In this document: piece by piece, positions 17,573-42,915 of the stretch
Layout: each line of letters begins with the position of its first letter
Position numbering within the stretch: position 1 is the first letter of the stretch
Assembly (NCBI GenBank): GCA_009760855.2
Contig: WPIO01000048.1
Coordinates: 1,407,501 to 1,471,500 of the forward strand
Direction: 5' to 3'
Source of the DNA: Cristatella mucedo
Lineage: Eukaryota > Bryozoa > Phylactolaemata > Cristatellidae
Length of the DNA: 64,000 nucleotides
The notes under the pieces: model-generated
Seen by the model: the letters and a program-made list of their open reading frames with translations, nothing else
What the model was told of the DNA's origin: nothing
Database searches by the model: none
Position numbers and translations under genes: made by a program

Positions 17573-18439
17573 CGCAATTATTTTTATTCCCATTGTAATT
17601 CCTCGTAGCGGCGTTCCAGCAGCTGCTTTCAAACCGCGTAGCAGATTCTACCCAGGAGTTTCATCGTGTCCGTTAGTTACCCGAGCGTTCGTGCTCGCTT
17701 GCGTTATATGAGGCCAACGTGAGAACTTCGCATGCTCGAGGAAACGCACGATATAGCTTGATTATCTCTCAAAAGCGCCCTGAAGCTTCTGAAGTGCCTC
17801 TTCCATGTTAGCGATGAAATGTAATGCCAACTCGAGATTTCTGAGAGTTAAGTAGACTTAAAAATTCCCACCAAGTATGTATAGCATTGCATACAATACG
17901 TATACCTTGCAAACGTCAGTACGTGCCTTAATGTAAGGACGTAATAAATAGCTTCACCGCTTTTGTCTCTTCTTAGCAGCTGTCTATCTTGCTAAAATAA
18001 TCTAAGCCCTCTTACGGGAGTTAATGGTTAGAAAAGAAAATTAGCCCAGCGGAACTACTCCTTCACGTCAAGTCTATTAATTACACTTCGAAAACTACCA
18101 AAAATATAGGAAATACTAAACATTGTTCGCTGGGCCCCGTTCCGAAACCCGATTCTTGCATTAACAACCGTGCCGCCGTGCTAGCTTATCTTAATCACTA
18201 ATGTGTTTTGTCAATGGATTAAGACGCTTCGCTGAACATGCTATCGCTGCTGAGATCACTCAACTATACAAACAGTTGGCCGCTTGCTACCTTCGTCGAC
18301 GACGTCGAGACCGTCACTCCGACTGTTCATTTGGCCTCGAATCAAGGCCACGATTTTCCTCACCATGCTCGCGTGATTCACAGCGTGCGGCACTTTCAAG
18401 GTCATTCAGGGCAATCCAAAACCGTAATTACACAAAAAT
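17573..18439. other. No gene recognised
   Basis: Unique-looking AT-rich sequence. A short frame at 18201-18482 runs into the SINE and is not supported as coding. Confidence 0.5.
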
Positions 18440-18608
18440 TAAAAGGCTAGCTGATTTAGCAACCTTATTTGTACAGCATTAGAAGAGACTTGACAGCAAT
18501 CGCTGCTGCTTGCAGTGGGCAGTGAAGGATCGCTAACTGCAAGGCTCAACCCCACGACCTGGGTCTTGAAGAGCGAACACATTATCTCCTGGTCCATGAC
18601 TCAGGGTC
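18440..18608 (-). mobile_element. tRNA-derived SINE (family B)
   Basis: AGCTGATTTAGCAACCTTA, TTAGAAGAGACTTGACAGCA, GCTTGCAGTGGGCAG, CCACGACCTGGGTCTTGAAG in family order. Confidence 0.75.
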
Positions 18609-18907
18609 AGGGCTGTGCAGCGAACTTTCATAAAGATAAGAGGTAGACGAGTGTTTGTCACTGCAAAATAGAATGCTATCTTGGATTGCGAACTCTTTTA
18701 TCTGTGCGAGCTTCGCGTTGGATTTTTGAGCGGCACGTGAATGTTAACTAGTAGCGTGTATGCGTCCTACACATGTTTTATGTCAATCAAATACCAGGAT
18801 CAAAGTATTGTGGCATAAATTTTGGAAGGATCAGTAATAAGGGTACATGTTACATTTTTTCGCTGTAGTACGAAAATAATTGAAAAATATTTCGCCTGCT
18901 TGTCTTA

Positions 18908-19205
18908 ATATAATAATACATTTGATATTGCGCCCTCAGAGAACTTAATCTCTTTCTAGGCCCTTCACATTTGCTGTAAAGGAAGCACGATTGAATGGTT
19001 AGTGATAGCACATTTGCTGTAAAGGAAGCACGATTGAATGGTTAGTGGTAGTATGCTCAATGAAAACAAGCAAAAGATAAGAAAATGTAAAGTGCCTAGA
19101 AAGAGATTGAGTTCTCTGAGGGTGCTAAATCAGATGCATTAAAATTATTGTTATTACCACGGTTAGGGGTGACATGCACAGGGTCAGCATGTAAATATGG
19201 TTAGT
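18908..19205. mobile_element. Composite LINE 3' ends in opposing orientation
   Basis: A minus-strand tail and UTR (18908-19075, with a 45-bp internal duplication) is followed by a plus-strand tail hairpin (19083-19158), then minus-strand UTR resumes (GGTTAGGGGTGACATGCACA) at 19160. Confidence 0.75.
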
Positions 19206-19534
19206 TACTGACTTCACGTGTTTGAGTCTTTTCTGCTAAAATAGGCATGACAATTGACAGAGCTTTCCTAAATGAAATTAGTTATTCACAAGGCCGAATT
19301 AGAGAACCATTTTTAGTAAATTATATGTACCGGTAGAGTCTCTGCGCTTCAGCAATCAAAGCCAGCATTTCGTCCACCTGGGCAGACGTGAAACAATACT
19401 GAAGTAAAGGAAGACATCAGACCGGGTTCCAATCTGCAACAAAGCCTTTAGTCGATATTTCGATACTGAATTTTACTCAGTTTACCTAATTTAGTATCTT
19501 TTTCAATGGCGTCTTAAAAACCCCGAATTCGTGC

Positions 19535-19860
19535 ACGATCGCATACATTGTCGTATTGGCGGCGTGTATGCTTCGAGTTCTATGGTTGTCCGCACCGTGT
19601 GTGCTGCGGCAGTAAAGGTTGTCTCCGCTAAGGTCGAAAAGACCGTGTGTGCTACGGCTGAGAAGGCCGCGCTCTCTACCGCAGCATATTTCAAAGCAGC
19701 AGATGCTTCATCTGTGAATTCCCTGTACGCCATGGCCATGAGAATGCCTCGTTGGCTACAGCGGAGAAGACTGCCTGTGCTACGGCAGTGGAGGCCGTGC
19801 GGCTACGGCTGAGAAAGTTGCCTTCGTGTCGGCAGAAAGCGCCGAGGTCGCTACGGTATT
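19535..19860. repeat. Degenerate minisatellite
   Basis: Irregular units of roughly 30-40 bp around CCGTGTGTGCTACGGCTGAG and GCTACGGCAGTGG variants. Open frames on both strands here are by-products. Confidence 0.5.
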
Positions 19861-20519
19861 GAAACGCTGCCGTCCTACGTTGGCTGGATTGCGACTGCCG
19901 AGATATGTATCGTGGTTCTCGATTTATAAAGATTAGTAACTCATCATGTTATAATCTATGGCTTAGTGCAAGAAGCCCAATTAATGCAAGGGTCAGCAAG
20001 TTTTAAAACGAATCTGATTGTTGTTTGACCCTAGCGTGCAAAAATGAATTTAAAATGAAAATTTTCAAAAATTCGAAATTTGCAATTTGAAATTCAGAAA
20101 TTACGTGCCCACGGACATCTACACGCTTATCGCTTCGGACTGCTGGGTCTCCCGTCTCAGCGGCGGCGCTAGCTAGGCCGGCGGCTAGAAACCTGCATGT
20201 TAGTTATGATCGTTCGCACCCAATATCGCTTCGTCATTGTGGTTTAACTGCATTCCAAGATGCTACTGTTGTTGCTAAGATTCGTGAATTATGCATGAAC
20301 AGAAGAAGTGCAGCCCCAGAGCCGCCGCGGTGGCTCCGGGGCAGGCAGCTTGGAATCAGCTCGTATGGCTGATACCCTTGGGCGAGTACCCGCTCGCTTG
20401 GTATTCATAGCATTGTCTCGAACCGCTCAGCACGCTCCCTACATGCGTCACTGTGAATCTCTCTAACTTAGTGGTCGTTCGTCAGGCCTGTTATAACTCG
20501 GTCAACCTACTCGGAAACC

Positions 20520-21055
20520 TGGTAGACTGGCCCGTGCAATCTGGCGCTTACAGCTGGTGTAAATCTCTGCAGCTAGGCTTGTCTGTCTTGAGCTTGGCAT
20601 CGGCCACATCACACCACTCCTCGCGGACCTGCACTCGCCACCATTCAAGCAACGCATTGACTTCAAGGTTTTGTGACTCACTTTCAGGTCTCTCCAGTCT
20701 TTGGCTCTAGTCGACCTTTCAACTCTACTGCCCCACCAGGCTAAGCATCATACCACCAGCTTTTCGGAAACTGTTTACAAATGCCTTGTACAATCTCAAA
20801 TCCTATGGAGACCATGCCTATATTTCGTATGCTCCCAAAGCCTGGAACTCACTCCCGACTTCCGTCACGACATCCTCTGACTTGACCATATTTAAAAAGA
20901 AACTAAAGCGCACCTCATGTTTATCAAGCATGATATTACTCAATCGCGGTTCCCTTTGCAGCAAATGTAAAGCGCCTAGAAAGAGATTGAGTTCTCTGAG
21001 GGCGCTTTATCAAGTGCATTATCATTATTATTATTGTTATTATTATTAGTATTAC
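20520..21055 (+). mobile_element. L2/CR1-like LINE 3' part with internal deletion
   Basis: GTGCAATCTGGCGCTTACAG, reverse-transcriptase end (APKAWNSLPTSVTTSSDLT), then a jump to the tail CGCCTAGAAAGAGATTGAGT and (ATT)n; most of the UTR repeat block is missing. Confidence 0.85.
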
Positions 21056-21320
21056 CTATTTATGACAGCATTTAGTTTGTCCCCGTGATTCGTCCTTAAT
21101 GTGCTTATGCGTGCTGGCATTGTGCATGCTGCCACTAACCACAAGTGCATGCTGACCCAGTGCATGTCACCTCTAACCATGTTTATTCTTGTTGTTTATC
21201 GAGCATGCCACTACTAAACGCGTTATCGTTTGGCAATTGCAGCAAATGTAATGTCCCAAGAAAAATATTGACTTCACCGAGGGCGCTTTATCAAGTGTGT
21301 TGTTATTATTATTATTAAAA
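21056..21320 (+). mobile_element. Second LINE 3' end, head-to-tail
   Basis: UTR repeats (GCATGCTGCCACTAACCACA, GTGCATGTCACCTCTAACCA) and a degenerate tail ending GAGGGCGCTTTATCAAG and (ATT)n, directly after the previous copy. Confidence 0.85.
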
Positions 21321-21796
21321 GTTTGTTCTTTGGACTATCACGTGAGCTGCACGTACACTGCAGCTGATGCTGGAAATTCGTGGCCCTCTTGTGACCTCTG
21401 CGTCAAGCAGGTGCCGAATACCTACGGCTGTTTGTGACCTCTGTGGCTGGCCAGTGCGGGACGCCTGAGGCTATTTGCGACCCGTGTTGCTGGCGCGAGA
21501 AAAAGATGTGGGCTCTATCGCTTCTGCGACTCTGTGGCTGTCAAACGGACTGCTGTACCCTACTATAATTAACCGATCATAACCCAGGTACAGGCGGCCG
21601 CGTATTGCTGCCGTGTGCTCAGTAGACATAGGGGTACCTGCATGTATTAGCGTAGCGCCCACTTTCGTCCGAGCTGTGCTTTACAGCTCAGGCTTCTTCG
21701 CAGGCAGTTGAAATGCGTCGGCAAGGACCGGCTCGTCGCCGCCCGCAGCTGTGCTCGTGGCCTAGCATCTGGATCTGCCGCGGGAGCCCGCGCGCC

Positions 21797-21981
<185 letters not shown>

Positions 21982-22561
21982 AGCGACCGCCGCACAGGGA
22001 AAAGAGGATAGCTGACCTCGAGTTTGTGGCTGAGTCGGCGGTCGTTGGTGGCGGTCTGGAATAGAAGGAATGTCGACGGATCGCGAAACAGCAGCGTCGC
22101 GCTAAAGAGCTACTTGCTGCGGATGATCCGTCGGCAGCAAGTGGAGCTGGCAGTTTAAGGCGACAAGGCGGCACGAAGGGTGGCCGTGAGCGGAGAAACA
22201 GGATGGGAAATCCCGATTGCTGTGCACGTTTTTTTGTGGGTGACTTGAAGCGGGTTTTTTCTTATTTATCCCTGCACGGGCAAACGAGAGCCGACTATGG
22301 AGACTGGTGGAAGTTTTGGAAGTGGCGCTATGCTGTTGGGTGACTACGCGTGTCGCCTGGACGTCGAGTGAGATGGACCGCGTGCCTACGATATCGCCGC
22401 ACGCAGCCCTGCTTACGTTTTCCCTTTTTGAAAAATTGTGGCAAGGTATTTTAATATGCATGCAACATCGTGATGGTCAGGTGATTGAACCGCAGCCACT
22501 GCAAATCAAACGGACAGCGTGGTGCTTATACAATATGACCAAATAAGCTAAAGAATACAGA
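21982..22561. other. No gene recognised
   Basis: Moderately GC-rich sequence after the CAG array. Frames around it encode only homopolymers plus unconserved ends. Confidence 0.4.
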
Positions 22562-22735
22562 GTAAAGTAAAGGTTCATCCAAACAGCTGGCTGATCTAGC
22601 CTTTCTATAGCAGCGTACGAGTCTTTGTGGCCATCGCGCTGACTGCAGCTGGCAGTTAGGGTTGTCTGCTGCAGGACTTGAACCCACGAACTGGATCGTA
22701 AGACAATGTGAGCACCTTCCCAAAGGCTTAGAAAA
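22562..22735 (-). mobile_element. tRNA-derived SINE (family B), diverged
   Basis: GGCTGATCTAGCCTTTCTAT, CTGCAGGACTTGAACCCACG and GTGAGCACCTTCCC in family order on the plus strand. Confidence 0.65.
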
Positions 22736-22782
22736 GCTTCAGGATATGGCTGTATTTTCAACAACTACATCATATGTCGATT

Positions 22783-22850
22783 AGAATAATAATACTAATA
22801 ATAAGAAAATTATATGGCGCCTAAGAAACCTAAATTAAGAAAAAGTGTAT
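22783..22850 (-). mobile_element. LINE 3' tail fragment, degenerate
   Basis: (AAT)n followed by TGGCGCCTAAGAAACCTAAA, a decayed reverse-strand tail hairpin. Confidence 0.4.
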
Positions 22851-23650
22851 TTTCACTGGCTAGCTATTACATGCACAATTAGAGCACGCTAAAACACAGC
22901 AACCGGCCCATCTATTTATCTCATCTATTTATCTCAACAACTCTCACCTAGAAGCAAATCACCGCTTTGTCATTAAAAAGTAAACGCGAGTTTATTGTCA
23001 GGAAAAAGATGTGCAGTATTGCTTTTACGTGGTTGAAGACGCAACAATATAGGTGAGCATAGAAAACGTAGAGAGAGCTTACTTTTTGGTGCAGTGAAGA
23101 TGTGAAACACCTGTAACCAGTGACAAACTGAAAGCAGCCTATTGCTGGTTTTTCAATGTCGGTGTCACGTTAAAACAATTCAAAAATAACTTCACGCTGG
23201 TAATAAAATCTCTTGATTTTCTCAATTCGAGCACTTTTAAAGCTGTACAAGAAAAAGTTAAATGAAGTGTTTTCAACAAGAGTTGAAGGAATTGTACATT
23301 AATTATTGCTCGTATGCACATATGTTGGCTTTATATGGTTGCTTGAAAACGGGTGAGTTTAGTTGAGCACTAGTGAGGTGAACTGGTCGTTGCTATTTTT
23401 CTCGGGATGCATTGGCAAGCATATTAAAATAAATATCGGCTGATTAAATAGCGTCACTTATATCTCTACTAATTAAAACGTAAAAGTTCATCATTCCTTC
23501 ACCCGGCCAAATGATATCTTTCCGTCACGTGGCAAGATGATGCAGCATCGTCTTCCATGACCAGTACTTTCGGGAGTGACGTGTAATAGACTTGAAATTT
23601 ATGTACATTATTGTATTTGTAATATTACTCAGAGAAACGAGTCCACAGGC
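22851..23650. other. No gene recognised
   Basis: AT-rich sequence without coding or repeat signal that I can identify. Confidence 0.5.
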
Positions 23651-23654
23651 TATG

Positions 23655-23800
23655 AGCTCTCGACGAGCGACAGAAGAGCCTTAGCGGCCGTCACACCTTC
23701 TCGCTTGCACTGCTCAATAAAGAATAACCTGCTGCCAGATTCAAACGCACGACGCGCTTTGTGACGTACGAGCGCTGCACCCATTAGCTGAGACCCAGCG
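23655..23800 (-). mobile_element. tRNA-derived SINE (family B), diverged
   Basis: GCGACAGAAGAGCCTTAGCG, CGCTTGCACTGC, CCTGCTGCCAGATTCAAACG in family order. Followed to about 24300 by a purine-rich imperfect repeat (AAGAGC/AGGAGTA variants). Confidence 0.6.
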
Positions 23801-24299
23801 GCGCTATTGGTCAAAAAGCTGCGCACACGACCCCCTGGGTACATCTCAGTGGTTATTGTATGGTAAACGTAACGTAACGATAGCGGTGGACGTGGCTGCG
23901 GAGCCAAAGTGTTGTCATAGCAATTAGAAAGAGAAGGATTGTAGTCTGGACGCGGGAAATGCACAAGTAAGGCTACGAGTAAGGGTACAAGCAGGAGCAT
24001 GAGCAAGGATAAGAGCCAGGCCAGGAGTATGGGAGCTAGCAGAGATGCAAGAAAGGGTGGGAATGCGAGAAGCGGTGCGAATAAGCTACGAGTGAAGGTG
24101 CTGACGAAGAAATTTAAGTCGCAAAATAGGGAGTAAGCAGAAAAAGAAGCGGTTGAGCTATTCCGGTCTTCTTCTTCATTTAAGGTCCAACTCAACCTAA
24201 AAAAAGTTCGCAGTGGTGGTCTTATTAAGCGGACTCTTGGACATATAAAAATTCTGCACGTAAGTAGCACAAATGTTAAGACAAGCCCCTTCAACTACG

Positions 24300-25394
24300 G
24301 AAGGCTTGCTAAAAATTTCCTTTCCCAGTCAGTTGGATCGTTTAAAGATTGCCTCAAACTGCTATGTCGGCTGATTTAAAAAAAGCAATATTCTGCTATA
24401 TTTATTTGTCAAGCCCGATCAAACCACCCGTTGAAAGGGGTATGCAATTTGGCCTGCTGGCAATCTTTGCTGTGGTTCTTGCAACATTCTTACCCATTAC
24501 TTAGTAATTTGTAATCTCAAAAAATAGCTGTTTTTCGGAATATATAACACGGTTCTTTGGACTTTGAATAGCGAAAGGCATTAGAGAATGAGCCAGGTTG
24601 TCAGATTATGCGCCCAGGTTTTTCGTTCACTGATCTCGTTGCGCTACAGAAAGCTTATGATAGGCGAAGATTGGTCGCCTTGGAGTGACAGATCTAAATA
24701 TTTCTTTGTCAAAAATTGTCCTCGAATTATAATGATTGGCCAGGGATTTCAATCTAAGATTAGAGAATTTGGAAAAAAGCAGTAGCTCATAAAAAGAGGC
24801 GAACATGAGGTGCCAGCATTTAGAGGCAAAGTCCGCCTCCAGAGCGGAAAAGAACCAACTACATCTGCATCTGCGTCAGCTGTGTTTTGCTGCTGTCCGT
24901 ATGACCAAGGGAGAGGGCGTGTTGAAGACCGCGGCTCGACGAATGGTGGCTAGGTTATCAACTGAACCTTGCAGGCTAAGTGCTATCGGTCGAACACATT
25001 TTTTGTTGCCTTTGTGAAGGTTTGCCAAAGTCCAAAAAACCACAGGCAATAGGTCTTGAGGCCATGTAGTTCATGGTTTGACTGCTGGCTTTGTCCAGAG
25101 CACGCTTCTGCAAGAACTATGAAGAAGTAAAAATCGAACTACTGGTGATCAACTAGTACACTTAATTTTAGCCATTAAATCAAAGCAGGTGATTAGAAAC
25201 ACATAATAACTGCTATTCAATCAAATTTAGTGGTAATTATGACTAATGTCATAAGTATGGTCATAATACGACTCCAAGATAAAGAAGAACGAATGTAGTA
25301 AGATGTAAGTGAATATGACAATTTCCAATGCTTATGTTCTTGCTGCGAATTTTTTATTTTGTAAACCACTTGCAGGCTTGTTGAATCTTTATTT
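24300..25394. other. No gene recognised
   Basis: AT-rich sequence with a few short frames that show no family signature. Confidence 0.45.
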
Positions 25395-25655
25395 ACACAC
25401 CATATGTAACAAAAGATTGCCATTTTTAAGCTTTCAGAAGATAACACCTGTTGTCGTAATCGCTAATGAAACATTGCTTGCTGCGAATTCCATAGGCATT
25501 GTTCGCTTACAGCTACTTCTTCATCACATACAATCAAAGTTGAATTTTGTTATGTACTCCGTCACCAAAACTTGCGAGGAGATTTGCCTCTCGGCCTATA
25601 CATCGAGAAATGGTTATCTGTTAGGTTTAAAATTATCAGTGAGTCAGTTTTGCGT
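25395..25655 (+). pseudogene. Possible Copia-type polyprotein remnant
   Basis: A frame reading ITPVVVIANETLLAANSIG, then IVRLQLLL and KLNFVMYSVTKTC and ending near YTSRNGYLLGL resembles the Copia protease to pre-integrase segment (vvlan...vGiG.v.l...l..VlyvP). The catalytic motif is not visible. Weak, degenerate match. Confidence 0.3.
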
Positions 25656-25837
25656 CAGTCTTAAGTGAAACTGTGGCTGCTAGTAGTGCATGTTAAATAA
25701 ACCGATTTTCTCTGAAGTGCTCCCTAAAAAGACAGCAACCTGCTTGGTACTTTGCAGTTATTTGAACGATTTTTCCAAGTGATTGCTTGGAGTTATGAGA
25801 CCATAGGTAACAAACACCTGTAACGATATGCCATATG

Positions 25838-26340
25838 CTGGGTTGGTCCAGCGGTTTAGTTCGTATGCTCCCAAAGCCTAGAACTCCCTCCCGACCTACG
25901 TTAGAACATCCCCTGACCTGACCACATTTAAAAGGAACTTAAAAACACACCTATTTAGGACAGCATTTAGTGGGTCCCTGTGACTCGTCCTTCACGTGCT
26001 TATGCGTGCTGACACTGTGCATGCTGCCACTAACCACATTTGCATGCTGACCCTGTGCATGTCACCCCTAACCATGTTATTCATTTGGTTTGTTTTTCTA
26101 GCATGATTTTACTTACCATTTAATTGCATTTCCCATTGCAGCAAATGTAAAGCGCCTAGAAAGAGATTAAGTTCTCTGAGGGCGCTTTATCAAGTACATT
26201 ATTTTTATTATTACTAAGGTGCTCTCCCCGACTAAAGTCTGGCTGAGGTCGAGGGCTCGAGCCCTGAGGCAGATGTGAAGCAACTGAATAGAGATTTAGT
26301 TATCTTGGGGCGCTATACAAACGAATTATATGTATATATA
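25838..26340 (+). mobile_element. Family A SINE interrupted by a LINE
   Basis: SINE head TTGGTCCAGCGGTTTAG at about 25844-25860, then the inserted LINE, then the rest of the SINE from about 26213: AAGGTGCTCTCCCCGACTAA, GGTCGAGGGCTCGAGCCC, the tail AGAGATTTAGTTATCTTGGG and (AT)n. Confidence 0.8.
25861..26212 (+). mobile_element. LINE 3' end inserted in the SINE
   Basis: Begins in the reverse-transcriptase end (TTCGTATGCTCCCAAAGCCT, encoding YAPK), then 3' UTR repeats and an intact tail: AGCGCCTAGAAAGAGATTAA, GTTCTCTGAGGGCGCTTTAT, (ATT)n. One of the best-preserved 3' ends in the window. Confidence 0.9.
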
Positions 26341-26945
26341 TATATATATGATACTTTTAAGTATCTTGATGTGTTTTCTTTTTCGATTTACAGTTCCGAG
26401 GAGATCCGTAAGTAATTATAACATTCAGCAAATTATCGCTCGGAAATTTAACCCCTAGTTCCTATGGCGTCAATAGGTCTCTGCAATTACTGGGTTTGCT
26501 TCAAACTTTGAATTGAATACTTAAACTTTGACGTGCCTGTTAAATGCTTTGACTTGGCCATGGTAAGATGAAGCTTGAAATAATTTTGGATTTCGATTTT
26601 TCCAAGTCAACATTTCAAAATTAAATCAAGATTTTAAACAAAGCAAGAGCTAGTTGCATCGTACGATCAAGGTTAGTTAAATGAGTCCATAAACCGGGCA
26701 TGTTTATCTACTCAGAGCACTGCGTTATTTTTACTGATAATTTAAATGGTTTGGAAGAAATTAATATCTGTTAGATCAAACAGTATGCGTCTGATTTTAT
26801 TTCAGTGACCAATTTGAATTTAATTAGAATATGTTTACAAAATTCTCGCTGGTTTTTTGACGCAAATTTGGATACTAATGAAAACTGTTTTGAAGTAAAG
26901 CTTGATCTCATGGCTTTACATTTCTGTGGGAAATTTTGGGTCACA
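26341..26945. other. No gene recognised
   Basis: AT-rich sequence between two SINE copies; nothing identified. Confidence 0.5.
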
Positions 26946-26949
26946 CTAA

Positions 26950-27095
26950 TATATATGATTCATTTGTATAGCGCCCTAAGAGAACTTAGTCTCTATTCAG
27001 GCGCTTCACATATGCCTCGGGGCTCTAGCCCACGACCTCAGTTAGACCTTGGTTGGGGCGAGCACCTTAACCGCTAGACCAAAGTCGCACTAAAT
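26950..27095 (-). mobile_element. Family A SINE, near full length
   Basis: Reverse-strand order: A box (CTAGCGGTTAAGGTGCTCG), B box (GGTCGTGGGCTAGAGCCC), then the tail hairpin AGAGACTAAGTTCTCTTAGG. Possible target duplication: GTCACACTAATATA at about 26939 and GTCGCACTAAATATA at about 27085. Confidence 0.85.
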
Positions 27096-27099
27096 ATAG

Positions 27100-28937
27100 T
27101 TCAACTGTGATGTTCCACTGTTAATGCGTGAATAATGAAAGTATTCGATATGAGAACCTTCACGAATGACTTTTATGGTTTATTTTTCAGTTTCGTAACA
27201 TTGATCTCGGTGGAGGTCTATGTCTGTTTTAGTTATCACCAAATTGATCAATTATTTGCTGCTAATTTAAATGCATCGGAAATGGCATTTTACAGCCGAT
27301 TGTGTCGTTTGACGACCACCATAAAGACTGTAAAAGAACTGCCTTGCTGTAAAAGAACTGCCTTGGCTGAGTATAAGCTTGGCTTGAGCAATAGAAGTCA
27401 ATGAGTGATAGCATTACTTTTTAAAATTCACTTTAATGTATTTGTAAAAATGAGTCCAGATATTTAGTGGGAAATACCATATACGGAGGATCTTACAAAA
27501 CCCTATGAGTTGAATGATTCCTCAATCTTGGCCATCGCTTGTTCTATGCTTTCTGAATATACTGCATTATTTTGGACATGTATACCGGCTCAACCTTTGA
27601 ATTATATTTTACTCAGTGTGGCTTGATATTCATACTTTGTCCATTTCAATCTCTTTACCGTCTGCTTGTTGGTGTAAACCACTGAATTATGGCCCTGGAT
27701 GGTGAGAGCGACTATCCGTCAATGACTGTTTACGGCCTGGTCCTTTGATGTGTATTAGTGGCTGGTTCAATTACGAGGATAATGTATATTAGCGCCGAGG
27801 CAGGAGTGCTAAGGCAGTTGGCTAAGCCAACCCGAGTGAGAGCAAGTTCGAAATACATTTCCGAGGCTATCGTGGACGTGCAGATTGTTGGCGGAGTGCT
27901 TTATCGGGAGTATTTCATTGTGGCACGCCTCATTGGGCTCGCATTAACGAACTCCAATTTTTGAAATCACCTTTTCTCATTGGTTATGATGCTTTCTAGT
28001 TTTTACTCTGATGACTTGAGTTGTTCTAGGGGGAGAGGGCAACAGATGGTGGGTCACGCCGGCTTTGAAGCTGTGTCAGCCCGCCCAATCAACTCGTACA
28101 TTGCTAAGCCTTCATAATTGGTGAACTTCAAGTCTCTTGCATAAGAACTCGCGAACATACAATGCTAGCTAGTCTATAGCTAAAGTGTTGAATTTTTTGA
28201 CTGTTTATTGATTCATTACGGCTTCAGGCATTGTGGGCAGTGGGCATGGTGACGAAACAAGCTACCAAGAGGGCCGGTTGGTAACGGCTAATTGCATATG
28301 CCCAATAGCACCACCTTGCCCGTAGACAATCTAGTCACCTAGAGGCACCTAATGCCAAGCATCAGCTATAAAGAAGGTGAGCTGTTAGACCTTGTTTACT
28401 ACCTGCCCCAGTGCATCGGCCCTCAAGGAGCCGCGGCTGCACCTTGCTCTGTAGTCACGTGACGAGCTTGCCATTGGCAGGCTCGTAGCCAAGTATCTTC
28501 CGGGGCCAAGGCGCTCTATTCAATTCGTTTGGCTTAGCTTTTTGAGGCCGCGAGTTATATGAAATTTGGCTATTTACCACCTACGATCTCATTGAGCAAC
28601 AGTTTTTATATGTAACCTTTCAAATTGATAAACTCCTGCGGGATGTTGGGTTCGTGTAATCCTGCAATACTCCTGCATTTCATTTGTCTGTGTTGATAAG
28701 AATTGTTCTGCCATGCGAATGTTTTGAATTGTAGAGAAATTTTGCGTGAACCTCGGTAAGGACTGTCGCCGCCGCTAATCAAGTTTGTCTATAGCCCGAG
28801 GCTCGTTAGTTATGCATCGGCTCATTCCTGCTGCCTTTAGACTAATTGCGAATTCAAATTTGAATAGTTAGATCGGCTCATTGTCAATCCCTCGCTAGAA
28901 AAACCAAATTTTATACCACCTTTTATCAAGACTTTAG
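27100..28937. other. No gene recognised
   Basis: Short frames only; an 18-bp tandem duplication (GTAAAAGAACTGCCTTG) lies near 27330-27366. Nothing else identified. Confidence 0.5.
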
Positions 28938-29683
28938 TTTAATAATAATAATAATACATTTGATAAAGCGCTCTCAGAGAACTAAAGCTCTCTCTAGGCA
29001 CTTTGCATTTGCTGCAAAGGAAGTACGATTGAATGGTTAGTGGTAGTATGCTGAATAAACAACAAAAATAACATGGTTAGGGGTGACATGCACAGGATCA
29101 GCATGCAAGTAGGGTTAGTGGCAGCATGCAAAGTTTCAGCAGGCATAAGCACACAAAAAATGAATCACAGGAATTCACTAAATGCTGTCATAAATAGATA
29201 CGTTTTAGTTCCTTTTTAAATGGGGACAAGTCTGGAGATGTCATGACACAGGTCGGGAGTGAGTTTCAGACTTTGGGAGAATACGAAGTAAGGACACGGT
29301 CTCCAAAGGATTTGAGGTTTGTAAGAGGTGTAGGTAAGCAATTAGATTCCGAAAAGTGAGTGGTGAAACGCTTAGCCTGGTGGTGGAGTAGATTTGACAG
29401 GTAGTCTGGAGCCAAAGAATGAAAGGGCCTAAAAGTGAGTGAGAATACCTTGGTATCGATGTGTTTCTTGACTGAGAGCAAGTGCAGGTCAGCAACAAGC
29501 GGTGTGACGTGGCAAGCAGTGAGTTACAAAAGTCATAACGGGATGTCACAAATGCATGGACCAATTTAGATGTGGTTTCCCTGTTTAAACACCCAGGAAA
29601 GTTAGCAATGCTATGTAGCTGGAAATAGGCAGACTTGACTTCGGAGCTGATGTGGTCGTTTAATGAAAAGTCACTTTGGAACA
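28938..29683 (-). mobile_element. L2/CR1-like LINE 3' part
   Basis: (AAT)n tail, hairpin, 3' UTR repeats, then reverse-transcriptase end on the minus strand (FVTSRYDFCNSLLATS; HISSEVKSAYFQLHSIANFP). The 5' end abuts a (CA)n microsatellite at 29684-29735. Confidence 0.9.
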
Positions 29684-29685
29684 TG

Positions 29686-29718
<33 letters not shown>

Positions 29719-29820
29719 CACGCGCACACACACATATATATACATATATGCAAATATACGCACATAAACATATACACACATACACACGTAATACACACAT
29801 GTGCGTATATACCTGTATCT
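29684..29820. repeat. CA/TA-rich microsatellite
   Basis: (CA)n with interruptions grading into ATATAC and ACACAT repeats. Confidence 0.9.
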
Positions 29821-42808
<12,988 letters not shown>

Positions 42809-42909
42809 GCGAATGCGGTCATGGGTAAATCTCCAGTGTGCTTGCAAGTTTGGCGAATATCAATAACTCATTTTTATGTGCACCGCAAGCTTATGACTGG
42901 CCAAAGTGC

Positions 42910-42915
42910 AATAAA
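42910..42915 (+). terminator. Polyadenylation signal of amylase gene 2
   Basis: AATAAA 102 nt after the stop codon of exon 6, followed within 30 nt by a T/GT-containing stretch. Fits the expected 3' end. Confidence 0.55.
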
